A DNA stretch of 25,587 nt from Burkholderiaceae bacterium (GTDB lineage Bacteria; Pseudomonadota; Gammaproteobacteria; Burkholderiales; Burkholderiaceae_E): NCBI GenBank assembly GCA_019428955.1, contig JAHYJF010000011.1, positions 1 through 25,587 of the forward strand. Reading direction: 5' to 3'. The notes below the pieces were generated by a model. The model was not told the DNA's origin. It searched no databases and saw only the letters and a program-made list of their open reading frames with translations. Shown in pieces: positions 9,870 to 17,034 of this stretch. How positions within the stretch are numbered: the stretch's first letter is position 1; every line of letters starts with the position of its first letter. The position numbers were made by a program, and so were the translations under genes.

Positions 9870-10304
9870 ATGAACGAACCGCTCGACACCTACCGTGGGG
9901 TGGTCTACCCCTGGCACTGTGATCACATGGGCCACATGAATGTGATGTGGTACGTGGGCAAGTTCGACGAGGCCACCTGGAACATCTTCAGCCACCTCGG
10001 CCTGACGCCATCGTTCCTGCGCGATGAGGCGCGCGGCATGGCGGCGGTCGAGCAGCGGATCGCCTACCTCAGTGAACTGCACGCCGGCGACACTGTCGCC
10101 ATCCGCAGCGGCGTCGTCGCGGTCAGCGCCAAGACGATCAGGTTCTTCCACGAGATGCGCAAGGCAGAGAACGACGCCCTGGCCGCGGTAACACTGCTGA
10201 CCGGCGTGCACATCGATACCGTGGCCCGCAAGTCGGCGCCGCTGCCCGCGCAAGTAGCCGCCCACGCCCAGCAACACATCGTCGATTACCAGCTGCCCTG
10301 GTAG
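9870..10304 (+). CDS. Hotdog-fold acyl-CoA thioesterase (4HBT/YbgC-like)
   Basis: A 144-residue single-domain hotdog protein expected to hydrolyse an acyl- or aroyl-CoA thioester. The active-site segment is 'WHCDHMGHMNVMWYVGKFDEA', with Asp18 at the place of the catalytic Asp17 of Pseudomonas 4-hydroxybenzoyl-CoA thioesterase and the D-x-x-G-H-x-N pattern common in YbgC-type enzymes. 'ISPRGVV'-like beta strands follow as 'IRSGVVAVSAKTIRFFHEM'. The ATG follows the preceding stop by two bases, so translation is probably coupled to the flavin-reductase-family gene. It is convergent with the MarR gene. With a CoA ligase nearby, it could release CoA from dead-end thioesters; the substrate is unknown. 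Confidence 0.87.
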   Translation: MNEPLDTYRGVVYPWHCDHMGHMNVMWYVGKFDEATWNIFSHLGLTPSFLRDEARGMAAVEQRIAYLSELHAGDTVAIRSGVVAVSAKTIRFFHEMRKAENDALAAVTLLTGVHIDTVARKSAPLPAQVAAHAQQHIVDYQLPW

Positions 10305-10311
10305 ATTTGCC

Positions 10312-10334
10312 CCGGCGCCGTGCACCGACGCCGG
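10312..10334. terminator. Possible weak bidirectional hairpin between convergent genes
   Basis: CCGGCG at 10312-10317 pairs with CGCCGG at 10329-10334 across an 11-base loop, in the 33-base gap between the thioesterase and MarR stops. There is no T-run on either side, so intrinsic termination is uncertain. Confidence 0.25.
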
Positions 10335-10337
10335 CGC

Positions 10338-10895
10338 TCAGCGCTCCCCGGGAAATACCCGCGCCAGCAACGCCATCAGCGTCGCGCGCTCGCTCGCCGA
10401 GAGCCCTGCTGCCAGACGTTCCTCGTGGGCGCGCACCAGCGGTCGCAGGCGCTTGAGCAGCGCCACTCCGCCGGCGGTTAGTTCGAGCGCATTCGAGCGC
10501 CGGTCGCCGGTGGCCACGCGCCGGCTGACCAGAGCGCGGCGCTCGAGCTTGTCGATCACCGAGACCACGCTGGAGCGGTCGAGCTGCACCGCCCGCGCCA
10601 GCTGGGTCTGCTTGAGTCCGGGGTTGGCGGCAATAACCTCGAGCGCGCCGTAGAGCCCCGGCGTGATCTCGTAATCGCCCAGCGCGGCGTTGAAGTCGCG
10701 AAAGATCGCGACCTGCGCGAGTCGCAGATGATAGCCCACCAACTGCGCTAGACCGCCGAGTTCGATGCCTTCGCCGAGCGCCTGCCGGGTGCCGCCGGAT
10801 GCCGCCTTCGCGGGCGCCCGGCCTGCGCCTGGTGCCGCCTTTGCCGGCGCCCCCCCGGCCGGCTCTGCGGTGCTCTTCATTTTCTTTCGGTTCAT
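10338..10895 (-). CDS. MarR-family transcriptional regulator
   Basis: A 185-residue winged-helix regulator. The helix-turn-helix is 'TQLARAVQLDRSSVVSVIDKLERRALV' (about 97-123) and the wing is 'RRVATGDRRSNALELT' (125-140), both standard for MarR. The N-terminal 36 residues are an Ala/Pro/Lys-rich tail containing two copies of 'APAKAA', which is unusual and probably disordered. The start at 10895 is a choice: the frame is open to 11024 and another ATG lies five codons inside, and none has a strong ribosome-binding site. It diverges from the TRAP operon, so it probably controls that operon and itself. Several MarR proteins of aromatic catabolism (BadR, CouR) respond to aroyl-CoA thioesters, which would fit the CoA ligase and thioesterase nearby, but the ligand here is inferred only. 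Confidence 0.9.
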   Translation of the reverse strand: MNRKKMKSTAEPAGGAPAKAAPGAGRAPAKAASGGTRQALGEGIELGGLAQLVGYHLRLAQVAIFRDFNAALGDYEITPGLYGALEVIAANPGLKQTQLARAVQLDRSSVVSVIDKLERRALVSRRVATGDRRSNALELTAGGVALLKRLRPLVRAHEERLAAGLSASERATLMALLARVFPGER

Positions 10896-10958
10896 GCCGT
10901 CGGCGCCTTGCCTGTGCCGGCAGTACCGGCTTGCGGGGATGGTACACCGACACAAATG

Positions 10959-10987
10959 TTGACTCGCCCGGAAGCCTCCCGTAGCCT
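10959..10987 (+). promoter_or_regulatory. Candidate sigma-70 promoter for the TRAP operon
   Basis: TTGACT (10959-10964) and TAGCCT (10982-10987) are separated by exactly 17 bases. This places transcription start about 50 bases before the DctP ATG. The -35 is good (5 of 6) and the -10 poor (3 of 6), which would suit a regulated promoter. The region is shared with the divergent MarR gene. Confidence 0.35.
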
Positions 10988-11043
10988 TGCCGCACGGCCT
11001 ATGGGCGACCGGCACAGACCGCATAACAACAGGAGACTAAGAT

Positions 11044-12099
11044 ATGAGAGCAACACAATGGCTGCGCCATGGACGCGCAATGATCGCGGCTGCGGCGGCA
11101 ATCATCGCCTCGACCAGCTGGGCGCAAGAAGTGATCACGCTCAAGGTAGCCCACTTCCTGCCGCCGCCATCGACCGCGCACGCGAAGTTCATCACGCCGT
11201 GGTGCGACAAGATCGCCAAGGAATCGTCCGGCCGCCTCAAGTGCCAGATCTATCCCGCGATGCAACTGGGCGGCGCGCCGCCGCAACTGATCGATCAGGC
11301 GCGTGACGGCATTGCCGACATCGTCTGGACGCTGCCGGGCTACTCGGCGGGCCGCTTCCCCACTACCGAAGTCTTCGAGCTGCCGTTCATGACCCGCAGC
11401 GCGCAGGGCTCGAGCCGCGCGCTGTGGGAATACCTGTCGGCCAACAACCTGCTCAATACCGAGTTCAAGGACGTCCACATCATCCTGGCGCACGTCCACG
11501 ACGAAGGTCAGTTGCACGTCAACGGCCACCCGATCAAGACCATGGCCGACTTCAAGGGCCTCAAGTTCCGCGCCCCCACGCGACAGACCAACAAGTTCCT
11601 GGCGGCGCTGGGCGCGACCCCGGTGGGCATGCCGGTGCCGGCGGTCTCCGAGGCGCTCTCCAAGGGCGTGATCGACGGCGCGATGCTGCCGTGGGAAGTG
11701 GTGCCGGCCGTGAAGGTCCAGGAACTGGTCAAGTACCACTCCGAAACCGACCCCGCGTCGCGCGCGCTCTACACCGCGGCGTTCGTGTTCGCGATGAACA
11801 AGGCCCGCTATGACAGCCTGCCGCCCGAGCTCAAGAAGGTGATCGACAACAACGGCGGCGCCGACTCCTCGGCGTGGGTCGGCAAGGTCTGGGACGAGTC
11901 TGCGCTCGGCGCACGTCAGCTGGCGGTCAAGCGCGGCAACCAGTTCAACACCATCCCGCTGGCCGAACTGGCCAAGTGGGAAACGGTTGGCCAGGGCGTC
12001 GTCGACTCCTGGGTCGGCGAAGTCAGCGCCAAGGGCTACGACGGCAGGGCGCTGCTGAAGAGCGCCGAGGAGCTGATCAACAAGCACGACGCCAAGTAG
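11044..12099 (+). CDS. dctP: TRAP transporter solute-binding protein, DctP family
   Basis: Periplasmic binding protein that captures an organic acid and delivers it to the TRAP permease. The 351-residue precursor has a Sec signal peptide of about 27 residues: charged start, hydrophobic 'MIAAAAAIIAS', probable cleavage at 'SWA|QE'. The mature part starts 'VITLKVAHFLPPPSTAH', and 'LKFRAPTRQTNKFLAALGATPVGMP' contains the conserved carboxylate-binding Arg (R176). AGGAG is 8 bases before the ATG. It is first in a DctP-DctQ-DctM operon. The substrate class is most likely a carboxylate, perhaps aromatic given the neighbours, but binding residues alone do not show which. Confidence 0.94.
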   Translation: MRATQWLRHGRAMIAAAAAIIASTSWAQEVITLKVAHFLPPPSTAHAKFITPWCDKIAKESSGRLKCQIYPAMQLGGAPPQLIDQARDGIADIVWTLPGYSAGRFPTTEVFELPFMTRSAQGSSRALWEYLSANNLLNTEFKDVHIILAHVHDEGQLHVNGHPIKTMADFKGLKFRAPTRQTNKFLAALGATPVGMPVPAVSEALSKGVIDGAMLPWEVVPAVKVQELVKYHSETDPASRALYTAAFVFAMNKARYDSLPPELKKVIDNNGGADSSAWVGKVWDESALGARQLAVKRGNQFNTIPLAELAKWETVGQGVVDSWVGEVSAKGYDGRALLKSAEELINKHDAK

Positions 12100-12122
12100 G
12101 TCCGCAAACCGGCACGCGCCTG

Positions 12123-12644
12123 GTGTCTGAACCAATCGACGAAGACGTCTTCGCACCATCCGATCCACTGGGTCGGGTGGTGCTCCTCGTCTGCCGCGGC
12201 TTCGCTCTGGCTGGCGGACTGGTGCTGGTGGCAGTGGCGGCAATGTCGGCCGCCAGCGTCGGCAGCCGCTGGCTGTTCGACCGCTCGCTGATGGGCGACT
12301 TCGAGCTGGTGCAACTCGGCTGCGCGATCGCGGTCTCGACCTTCCTGCCCTACTGCCAGATGCGCCGCGGCCACGTGATCGTGGACTTCTTCACGGTCAA
12401 CCTGGCACGCCACATCCGCGCGTGGTTCGATGCCTTCGGCGCGCTGGCGCTGACGGCCTGCGCCGCGCTCGTCGCCTGGCGCATGCTCGATGGCCTTATC
12501 GACGCCCGCGCCAGCGGCGAGAGCTCGATGCTGCTCGGCGTGCCGATCTGGCTGGCCTACTTGCCGATCGTGCCGTCTTTCGCGCTGCTCGCGATCGCCG
12601 GCTGCTACACCGCCTGGGCGGACTTCAAGAGACAGCGGCAATGA
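12123..12644 (+). CDS. dctQ: TRAP transporter small permease, DctQ family
   Basis: Small membrane subunit of the TRAP transporter, 173 residues with four predicted helices: 'GFALAGGLVLVAVAAMSAASV', 'FELVQLGCAIAVSTFLPYCQM', 'AFGALALTACAALVAWRML' and 'LAYLPIVPSFALLAIAGCYTAW'. The loop 'RRGHVIVDFFTVNL' after helix 2 is the DctQ signature. The only reasonable start is GTG at 12123, 23 bases after the DctP stop; its Shine-Dalgarno is weak. The stop overlaps the start of dctM by four bases (ATGA), consistent with translational coupling. Confidence 0.92.
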   Translation: MSEPIDEDVFAPSDPLGRVVLLVCRGFALAGGLVLVAVAAMSAASVGSRWLFDRSLMGDFELVQLGCAIAVSTFLPYCQMRRGHVIVDFFTVNLARHIRAWFDAFGALALTACAALVAWRMLDGLIDARASGESSMLLGVPIWLAYLPIVPSFALLAIAGCYTAWADFKRQRQ

Positions 12645-13960
12645 CCGGCACCGAAATTGGCGGTCTGTTCCTGATGATGCTGGTCGTGCTGCTGGCGCTG
12701 CGCATCCCGATAGCGATCGCTATGCTGGTCACCGGAATGGCCGGCTACGTGACGATGGCCGGGTGGGACCCGCTCCTGAACTACCTCAAGACCGCCGCGT
12801 TCGCGCGCTACTCGACCTACGACCTGTCGGTGGCGCCGCTCTTTCTGTTGATGGGCAACTTCGCCTCGCGCGGCGGACTCTCGCGCGGCCTGTTCGCCGC
12901 GGCCCAGTCGATGATCGGCCACTACCGCGGCGGCGTGGCGATGGCCGCGGTCGGCGCCTGCGCCGGCTTTGGTGCGATCTGCGGCTCGTCGCTCGCCACC
13001 GCCGCGACCATGGGCCAGGTAGCGCTGCCCGAATTGCGCCGCTGCAACTACGCGCCTGGGCTCGCAACCGCGACGCTCGCCGCGGGCGGAACGCTCGGCA
13101 TCCTGATCCCGCCCTCGATCGTGCTGGTCATCTACGCCATCCTGACCGAGCAGAACATTGCCAAACTCTTCGTGGCGGCCTTCGTGCCGGGCGTCCTGGC
13201 GGCGCTCGGCTACATGATCGCGATCGCGGTCTACGTGCGGCTGCGCCCCGAGTCGGGGCCGGCCGCAGAACGAGCCACCGGCCAGCAGCGCGTGCGCGCG
13301 CTGCTCAACATCTGGCCGGCGCTGGCGATCTTCGTGACCGTGATCGGCGGCATCTACGGTGGCGTATTCACGCCCACCGAGGCGGCCGCGGTCGGCGCGC
13401 TCGCCACCGGTTTGCTGGCCTTCGCGCGCGGCATGCGCTGCGCGGGGCTGGTGGACTGCGTCTACGGCACCGCGTCGGCCACCGGCATGATCTTCCTGAT
13501 CCTGCTGGGCGCCGATGTCCTCAACGTCTTCCTAGCGCTCTCGCAGATGCCCGCCGAACTCGCCGCCTGGGTGGGCCAGTCGGGGCTGCCGCCGCTCGTC
13601 GTGCTGTTCGCGATCCTCGCGGCGTTCATCGTGCTGGGCTGCGTGATGGACAGCCTGTCGATGATCATGCTCACCATGCCGATCTTCTTCCCGATCGTTA
13701 TGGGGCTCGACTTCTGGGGGTTGGGCGGGACCGACAAGGCGATCTGGTTCGGGGTGCTCTCGCTGATGGTGGTCGAGATCGGCCTGATCACCCCGCCGGT
13801 GGGGATGAACGTCTACATCATCAACGCTCTGGCGCGCGACGTACCGATGATCGTGACCTTCCGGGGACTGGTGCCATTTCTCGCGGCCGACGCGGTGCGC
13901 ATCCTGCTGCTGGTCTTCTTCCCGATGGTCAGCCTGTTCCTGGTGCGCTTCTGGGGTTAG
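12641..13960 (+). CDS. dctM: TRAP transporter large permease, DctM family
   Basis: Ion-coupled membrane subunit that moves the solute, 439 residues with about 12 helices plus re-entrant hairpins. 'ATAATMGQVALPELRRCNYAPGLAT' followed by 'AAGGTLGILIPPSIVLVIYAILTE' is the strongly conserved DctM core, and the second inverted repeat shows 'LMVVEIGLITPPVGMNVYIIN'. It starts at the ATG overlapping the dctQ stop. The length is normal for the family. Its TAG overlaps by four bases, tail to tail, with the TAA of the DMT transporter on the other strand, leaving no room for a dedicated terminator between them. Confidence 0.95.
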   Translation: MTGTEIGGLFLMMLVVLLALRIPIAIAMLVTGMAGYVTMAGWDPLLNYLKTAAFARYSTYDLSVAPLFLLMGNFASRGGLSRGLFAAAQSMIGHYRGGVAMAAVGACAGFGAICGSSLATAATMGQVALPELRRCNYAPGLATATLAAGGTLGILIPPSIVLVIYAILTEQNIAKLFVAAFVPGVLAALGYMIAIAVYVRLRPESGPAAERATGQQRVRALLNIWPALAIFVTVIGGIYGGVFTPTEAAAVGALATGLLAFARGMRCAGLVDCVYGTASATGMIFLILLGADVLNVFLALSQMPAELAAWVGQSGLPPLVVLFAILAAFIVLGCVMDSLSMIMLTMPIFFPIVMGLDFWGLGGTDKAIWFGVLSLMVVEIGLITPPVGMNVYIINALARDVPMIVTFRGLVPFLAADAVRILLLVFFPMVSLFLVRFWG

Positions 13961-14868
13961 TGCCCTCGGCCCGGGCGTGGCACGCGGTTGACGAGCAGGA
14001 TGCCGCCGACAACGAGCATCAGCGCGCCGAGCAACTGCAGCGACGGGCGTTCCCCCAGCAGCGCGATCGCGGCGATCACGCCGAAGATCGGAGTCAGGAA
14101 CGAGAACGCCGCCAGTTTGGCCGCCGGGTAGTTGGCGATCAGCCAGAACCACGCCAGGTAGCTCGCGAAGGCCACCAGCACTGCCTGATAGGCGACGCTC
14201 GCCAGCACCAGCGGCGTGATTCGCACGATGCCGGGCTCACCCAGTGCCAGCGAAATCAGCGGCAGCATGATGGCCGAGACAATCAGCTGGTAGAAGAGCG
14301 TCTTGGTGGCTGGCGCGCTGGCCAGGGGGCTGACCCGAATCACCAGCGTGGTCGCCGCCCAGAGCAGCGCCGCGACGATGAACATGGCATCTCCGATCCA
14401 GGCGTTGCCGTGCTCGCGCAGCAGGCTCTCGCCAAAGGCCAGCAGGATGCCGCTAAAGGCGCAGGCGAGTCCCGCCCACTGCAAGCGCGACAGCCGCTCG
14501 CCGGGGAGCAGCACGTGGGCGCCGAGGGCGACAAAGAACGGGGTGGTGTAGAGAAAGACGATGCCGCGCGAGGCGTTGGTGAATTCGAGCGCCCAGTAGA
14601 TCAAACCGAATTCGATGCCGAACATCGCGCCGGCGAGGATGCCGGCGCCCAGCGTGCCGTCACGATTGAAGAGCGGTACCCTGCGCGCTCGCGCCCAGAA
14701 CCACAGCAGCACCACCGCCCCGCCCGAGCGCATCCCGGCCTGGGCGAGGGGCGAGACATCGTGGATGACGATCTTGATCGCGACCTGCTGCAGGCCCCAC
14801 AGCGCGCACAGCAGGACCATCAGCCAGGCGGCGCTGGCGTCCAGTGCACTGCGGCGGGTGCTGCCCAT
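13957..14868 (-). CDS. DMT-superfamily transporter with two EamA domains
   Basis: A 303-residue inner-membrane protein with about ten helices in two EamA repeats. The first begins 'AAWLMVLLCALWGLQQVAIKI' and the second lies around 'AMFIVAALLWAATTLVIRV'. The family exports amino acids, metabolites or drugs, and the substrate is not predictable. AGGAG is 10 bases before the ATG. It is encoded alone, facing the TRAP operon, and the infA gene lies upstream in the same orientation at a distance of about 98 bases. Confidence 0.9.
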   Translation of the reverse strand: MGSTRRSALDASAAWLMVLLCALWGLQQVAIKIVIHDVSPLAQAGMRSGGAVVLLWFWARARRVPLFNRDGTLGAGILAGAMFGIEFGLIYWALEFTNASRGIVFLYTTPFFVALGAHVLLPGERLSRLQWAGLACAFSGILLAFGESLLREHGNAWIGDAMFIVAALLWAATTLVIRVSPLASAPATKTLFYQLIVSAIMLPLISLALGEPGIVRITPLVLASVAYQAVLVAFASYLAWFWLIANYPAAKLAAFSFLTPIFGVIAAIALLGERPSLQLLGALMLVVGGILLVNRVPRPGRGH

Positions 14869-14886
14869 CTTCTCGCTCCTGGCACT

Positions 14887-14904
14887 CGCGCCCTGCGGGG
14901 CGCG
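14887..14904. other. 7-bp GC-rich perfect hairpin
   Basis: CGCGCCC at 14887-14893 pairs with GGGCGCG at 14898-14904 around a 4-base loop, in the gap between infA and the DMT gene. No T-run follows on the minus strand, so it is not a clear intrinsic terminator, though it may mark the infA 3' end. Confidence 0.35.
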
Positions 14905-14966
14905 CCAACTAGATCAGGTCCTGCTGACGCCGCGCTCGGCACGCGGTGAGCCGCATGATGACTGTT

Positions 14967-15224
14967 TCAGCGCCGCCGTGCACCCATCGGCGACGGGCCC
15001 CGGCCTTCGATGTGGCGGAAAGTAATCCGACCCTTGCTCAGGTCGTAGGGCGAGAGTTCGAGCGAAACCTTGTCGCCGGCGATGATGCGAATGTGATGCT
15101 TACGCATCTTGCCCGCGCTGTAGGCCACCAAGGGGTGGCCATTTTCAAGGGTGACTCGATAGCGCGAATCAGGCAGCACTTCCATCACCACGCCGTTCAT
15201 TTCGAGTAGTTCTTCCTTGGCCAA
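14967..15224 (-). CDS. infA: Translation initiation factor IF-1, TTG start
   Basis: IF-1 binds the 30S A site during initiation. The 85-residue protein is a single OB fold: 'MAKEELLEMNGVVMEVLPDSRYRV', 'LVAYSAGKMRKHHIRIIAGDKV' and 'SPYDLSKGRITFRH' are textbook IF-1. Its C-terminal tail 'IEGRGPSPMGARRR' is longer than in the 72-residue E. coli protein. The start codon is TTG, because no ATG exists in frame before the conserved N-terminus. GGAGG at 15232-15236 sits seven bases upstream, which fixes the choice. Many betaproteobacteria carry a second infA outside the ribosomal-protein operon, and this position beside a cold-shock gene fits that copy. No promoter is obvious between it and the cspA terminator. 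Confidence 0.95.
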   Translation of the reverse strand: MAKEELLEMNGVVMEVLPDSRYRVTLENGHPLVAYSAGKMRKHHIRIIAGDKVSLELSPYDLSKGRITFRHIEGRGPSPMGARRR

Positions 15225-15267
15225 ATGAAATCCTCCAAGTATTCCAAAAACATTTCCATAAACAAAA

Positions 15268-15287
15268 AGCCCGGCACAGGCCGGGCT
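15268..15287 (-). terminator. Intrinsic terminator of the cold-shock gene
   Basis: On the minus strand GCCCGGC-CTGT-GCCGGGC forms a 7-bp stem (8 bp with the flanking A:T pair) and is followed directly by TTTTTGTTT. It lies 54 bases after the cold-shock stop and 43 bases before the infA start. Confidence 0.85.
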
Positions 15288-15341
15288 CTTCGGGTCAGAC
15301 CGGGGTCACGGCCGCGAGGCCATGACTGTCGGTCAGATCAA

Positions 15342-15545
15342 TCAAGCCGCGCGAATGTTCGCTGCTTGTTGGCCTTTCGGGCCGGTAACGACGTCAAACG
15401 TGACCTTCTGGCCTTCGGCCAGGGTCTTGAAGCCGGTGCCTTGGATCGCGGAGAAGTGGGCGAAGAGGTCATCGCCGCCGCTTTCAGGGGTGATGAAGCC
15501 GAAGCCCTTGGACTCGTTGAACCACTTTACGGTACCTGTTGCCAT
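15342..15545 (-). CDS. CspA-family cold-shock protein
   Basis: A 67-residue single-stranded nucleic-acid-binding protein that acts as an RNA chaperone. RNP1 is 'KGFGFI' (13-18) and RNP2 is 'DLFAHF' (26-31), where most family members have 'DVFVHF'. The N-terminus 'MATGTVKWFNESKGFGFITP' and C-terminus 'GPKGQQAANI' are standard. The ATG is preceded by GGAAATACAAGAC and a very T-rich stretch. The frame is open upstream to 15647 but that part has no family resemblance. A strong terminator follows, and infA lies downstream on the same strand. Whether it is cold-induced or constitutive cannot be told from the protein. Confidence 0.95.
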   Translation of the reverse strand: MATGTVKWFNESKGFGFITPESGGDDLFAHFSAIQGTGFKTLAEGQKVTFDVVTGPKGQQAANIRAA

Positions 15546-15684
15546 GTCTTGTATTTCCAAATAAAAATAAAAAAGGATTTGCCCCGAATGAGGCGCAGCG
15601 CAAGAGGCGGGTGATGAAGGGGAAGTGCCGCAGAACTGCCGAGACAAAACCAGACAACGACATCGCTACTTGAAGCCAACGCCC

Positions 15685-15713
15685 AGTATGAATGATTGCC
15701 AACCATAAAGCAA
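15685..15713 (-). promoter_or_regulatory. Candidate promoter giving a long cold-shock leader
   Basis: On the minus strand TTGCTT (15713-15708) and CATACT (15690-15685) are separated by 17 bases. Transcription from here would give a leader of about 135 bases ending in a T-rich run (about 15555-15572) before the start codon. Cold-shock genes of this family commonly have such long leaders. Confidence 0.4.
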
Positions 15714-15732
15714 GTTTGATCTGCCGTGTGAC

Positions 15733-15751
15733 ACTCAGCCCAGCACTGAGT
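15733..15751 (-). other. Small hairpin at the methyltransferase stop
   Basis: ACTCAG (15733-15738) pairs with CTGAGT (15746-15751) over a 7-base loop, immediately after the methyltransferase reading frame. It lacks a T-run, so its role as a terminator is doubtful. Confidence 0.25.
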
Positions 15752-16902
15752 CAGGCCGCCGCCAGCCGCCACAACGAGGTGATTTCGGCCGAGCGCGCGG
15801 CGTAGAGCGAAGCGCTGCGATCGAGCGCCTTGCCGTGGCGCGGTCGGACGTCGAGCCGGCCCAGCACCACCAGCCCGGCGGCGGCAAACATCGCTTCCAG
15901 TTCGACGCGGGTGCGTAGCCCCAGGTGCTCGGCGAGGTCGGAGAGGATCAGCCAGCCCTCGCCCCCGGGGAGCAGATGGGCGCACAAGCCGGAAAGAAAA
16001 CCCCGCAGCATCTGGCTGCCGGGGTCGTAGACCGCGCGTTCGATCGGCGTGCTGGCGCGCGCCGGCACCCACGGCGGGTTGCAGACAATGAGCGCTGCCC
16101 GAGCGTCGGGGAAGAGATCGGCGGCGCGCACCTCGATCGCCTCGCCGAGCGCGAAGCGCGTCACGTTGTCGAGCGCGCAGGCCAGCGCGCGCTCATCGTT
16201 GTCTGTGGCGATCACCCGCTGCACGCCACGCCGGGCCAGCAGCAGCGCCAGCACTCCCGTACCGGTGCCGATGTCGAAAGCCAGCGAGCTGGTCGCGAGC
16301 GTCGGCGGCAGCGGCGCGTCCTCGACCAGGTCGATGTATTCGCCGCGCAACGGGGAAAACACGCCGTAGTGGGGGTGAACCGTGGCATCGAGCGCGGGGA
16401 TGTCGACGCCGTTCTTGCGCCACTCGTGTGCACCAACCAGGCCGAGCAGTTCGCGCAGCGCCACCACCGATGGGCCGAAGTCCGGGTCGGGCGGGCCCCA
16501 TGCCGCGCGGCATGCCTGGCTCAGGTCAGAGGCACGGTGCAGGGGCACGCGGTAGTCGGCGTTCATCGGGACCAGCAGCATCGCGAGCGCACGGGCGCGC
16601 TGGGCCTGCGCCTGGCGATGGAGATGGAACAGTTCCAGCGGCGTGTGCTGCGCAGTTCCCGTGGCCTTGCGGGGCTTGCGATCGGCGCGCCGGGTCATCG
16701 CCGCCAGCAACTGGCGGGCATTCTGGAAGTCAGCGTGCCAGAGCAAGGCCGTGCCCTCGCAGGCCAGGCGCCAGGCGTTGTCCGCAGTGATCGTGTCGTC
16801 GACCACGATGACGCGCGGCGGCGGCGCGCCCGCAGCCGAGCGCCAGTGCGCGCTAAACGCCTGGCCGGCGGCGGTCCAGTTGATGCGGGGGGAGTCGGTC
16901 AT
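15751..16902 (-). CDS. Class I SAM-dependent methyltransferase (MTS/PrmC-like catalytic domain)
   Basis: A 383-residue protein with a Rossmann-fold methyltransferase domain in its second half. Motif I is D-I-G-T-G-T-G at 210-216, the acidic residue after strand 2 is in 'IATDNDERAL', and motif IV is N-P-P-W at 275-278. N-P-P-W/Y is typical of enzymes that methylate an amide or exocyclic nitrogen (PrmC glutamine or N6-adenine type). The N-terminal 190 residues are not a recognised domain to me; they include 'HPHYGVFSPLRGEYIDLV', a lead-in seen before the catalytic domain in related enzymes. The acceptor (protein, RNA or small molecule) is unknown. It lies alone on the minus strand between the hsp20 operon and the cold-shock gene, with no strong ribosome-binding site. 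Confidence 0.8.
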   Translation of the reverse strand: MTDSPRINWTAAGQAFSAHWRSAAGAPPPRVIVVDDTITADNAWRLACEGTALLWHADFQNARQLLAAMTRRADRKPRKATGTAQHTPLELFHLHRQAQAQRARALAMLLVPMNADYRVPLHRASDLSQACRAAWGPPDPDFGPSVVALRELLGLVGAHEWRKNGVDIPALDATVHPHYGVFSPLRGEYIDLVEDAPLPPTLATSSLAFDIGTGTGVLALLLARRGVQRVIATDNDERALACALDNVTRFALGEAIEVRAADLFPDARAALIVCNPPWVPARASTPIERAVYDPGSQMLRGFLSGLCAHLLPGGEGWLILSDLAEHLGLRTRVELEAMFAAAGLVVLGRLDVRPRHGKALDRSASLYAARSAEITSLWRLAAA

Positions 16903-16979
16903 CGGGTGCTATTAGGAGGAAATTCTGCCGGTAAGTATCCCATGCCACGATCGGCAGGCCAGCCAGCGCCCGATAAGAA

Positions 16980-17009
16980 ACCCCCGCAACCACTAGCGAT
17001 CACGGGGGT
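16980..17009 (-). terminator. Intrinsic terminator after the hsp20 pair
   Basis: ACCCCCG (16980-16986) pairs with CGGGGGT (17003-17009) across a 16-base loop. On the minus strand the hairpin is followed by TTTCTTATC. It lies 25 bases after the second hsp20 stop. The loop is long and the T-run is interrupted, so it is moderate in strength. Confidence 0.6.
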
Positions 17010-17034
17010 GGAAGCGAGTCCGCTGGGCGACTTG

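Noticed and set aside
12490..14949. Very long plus-strand open frame overlapping dctM and the DMT gene
   Set aside because: It is in a shifted frame over dctM and antisense to the DMT gene. Its translation is Arg/Asp/His/Gly-rich without domain resemblance, as expected for shadow frames in GC-rich DNA.
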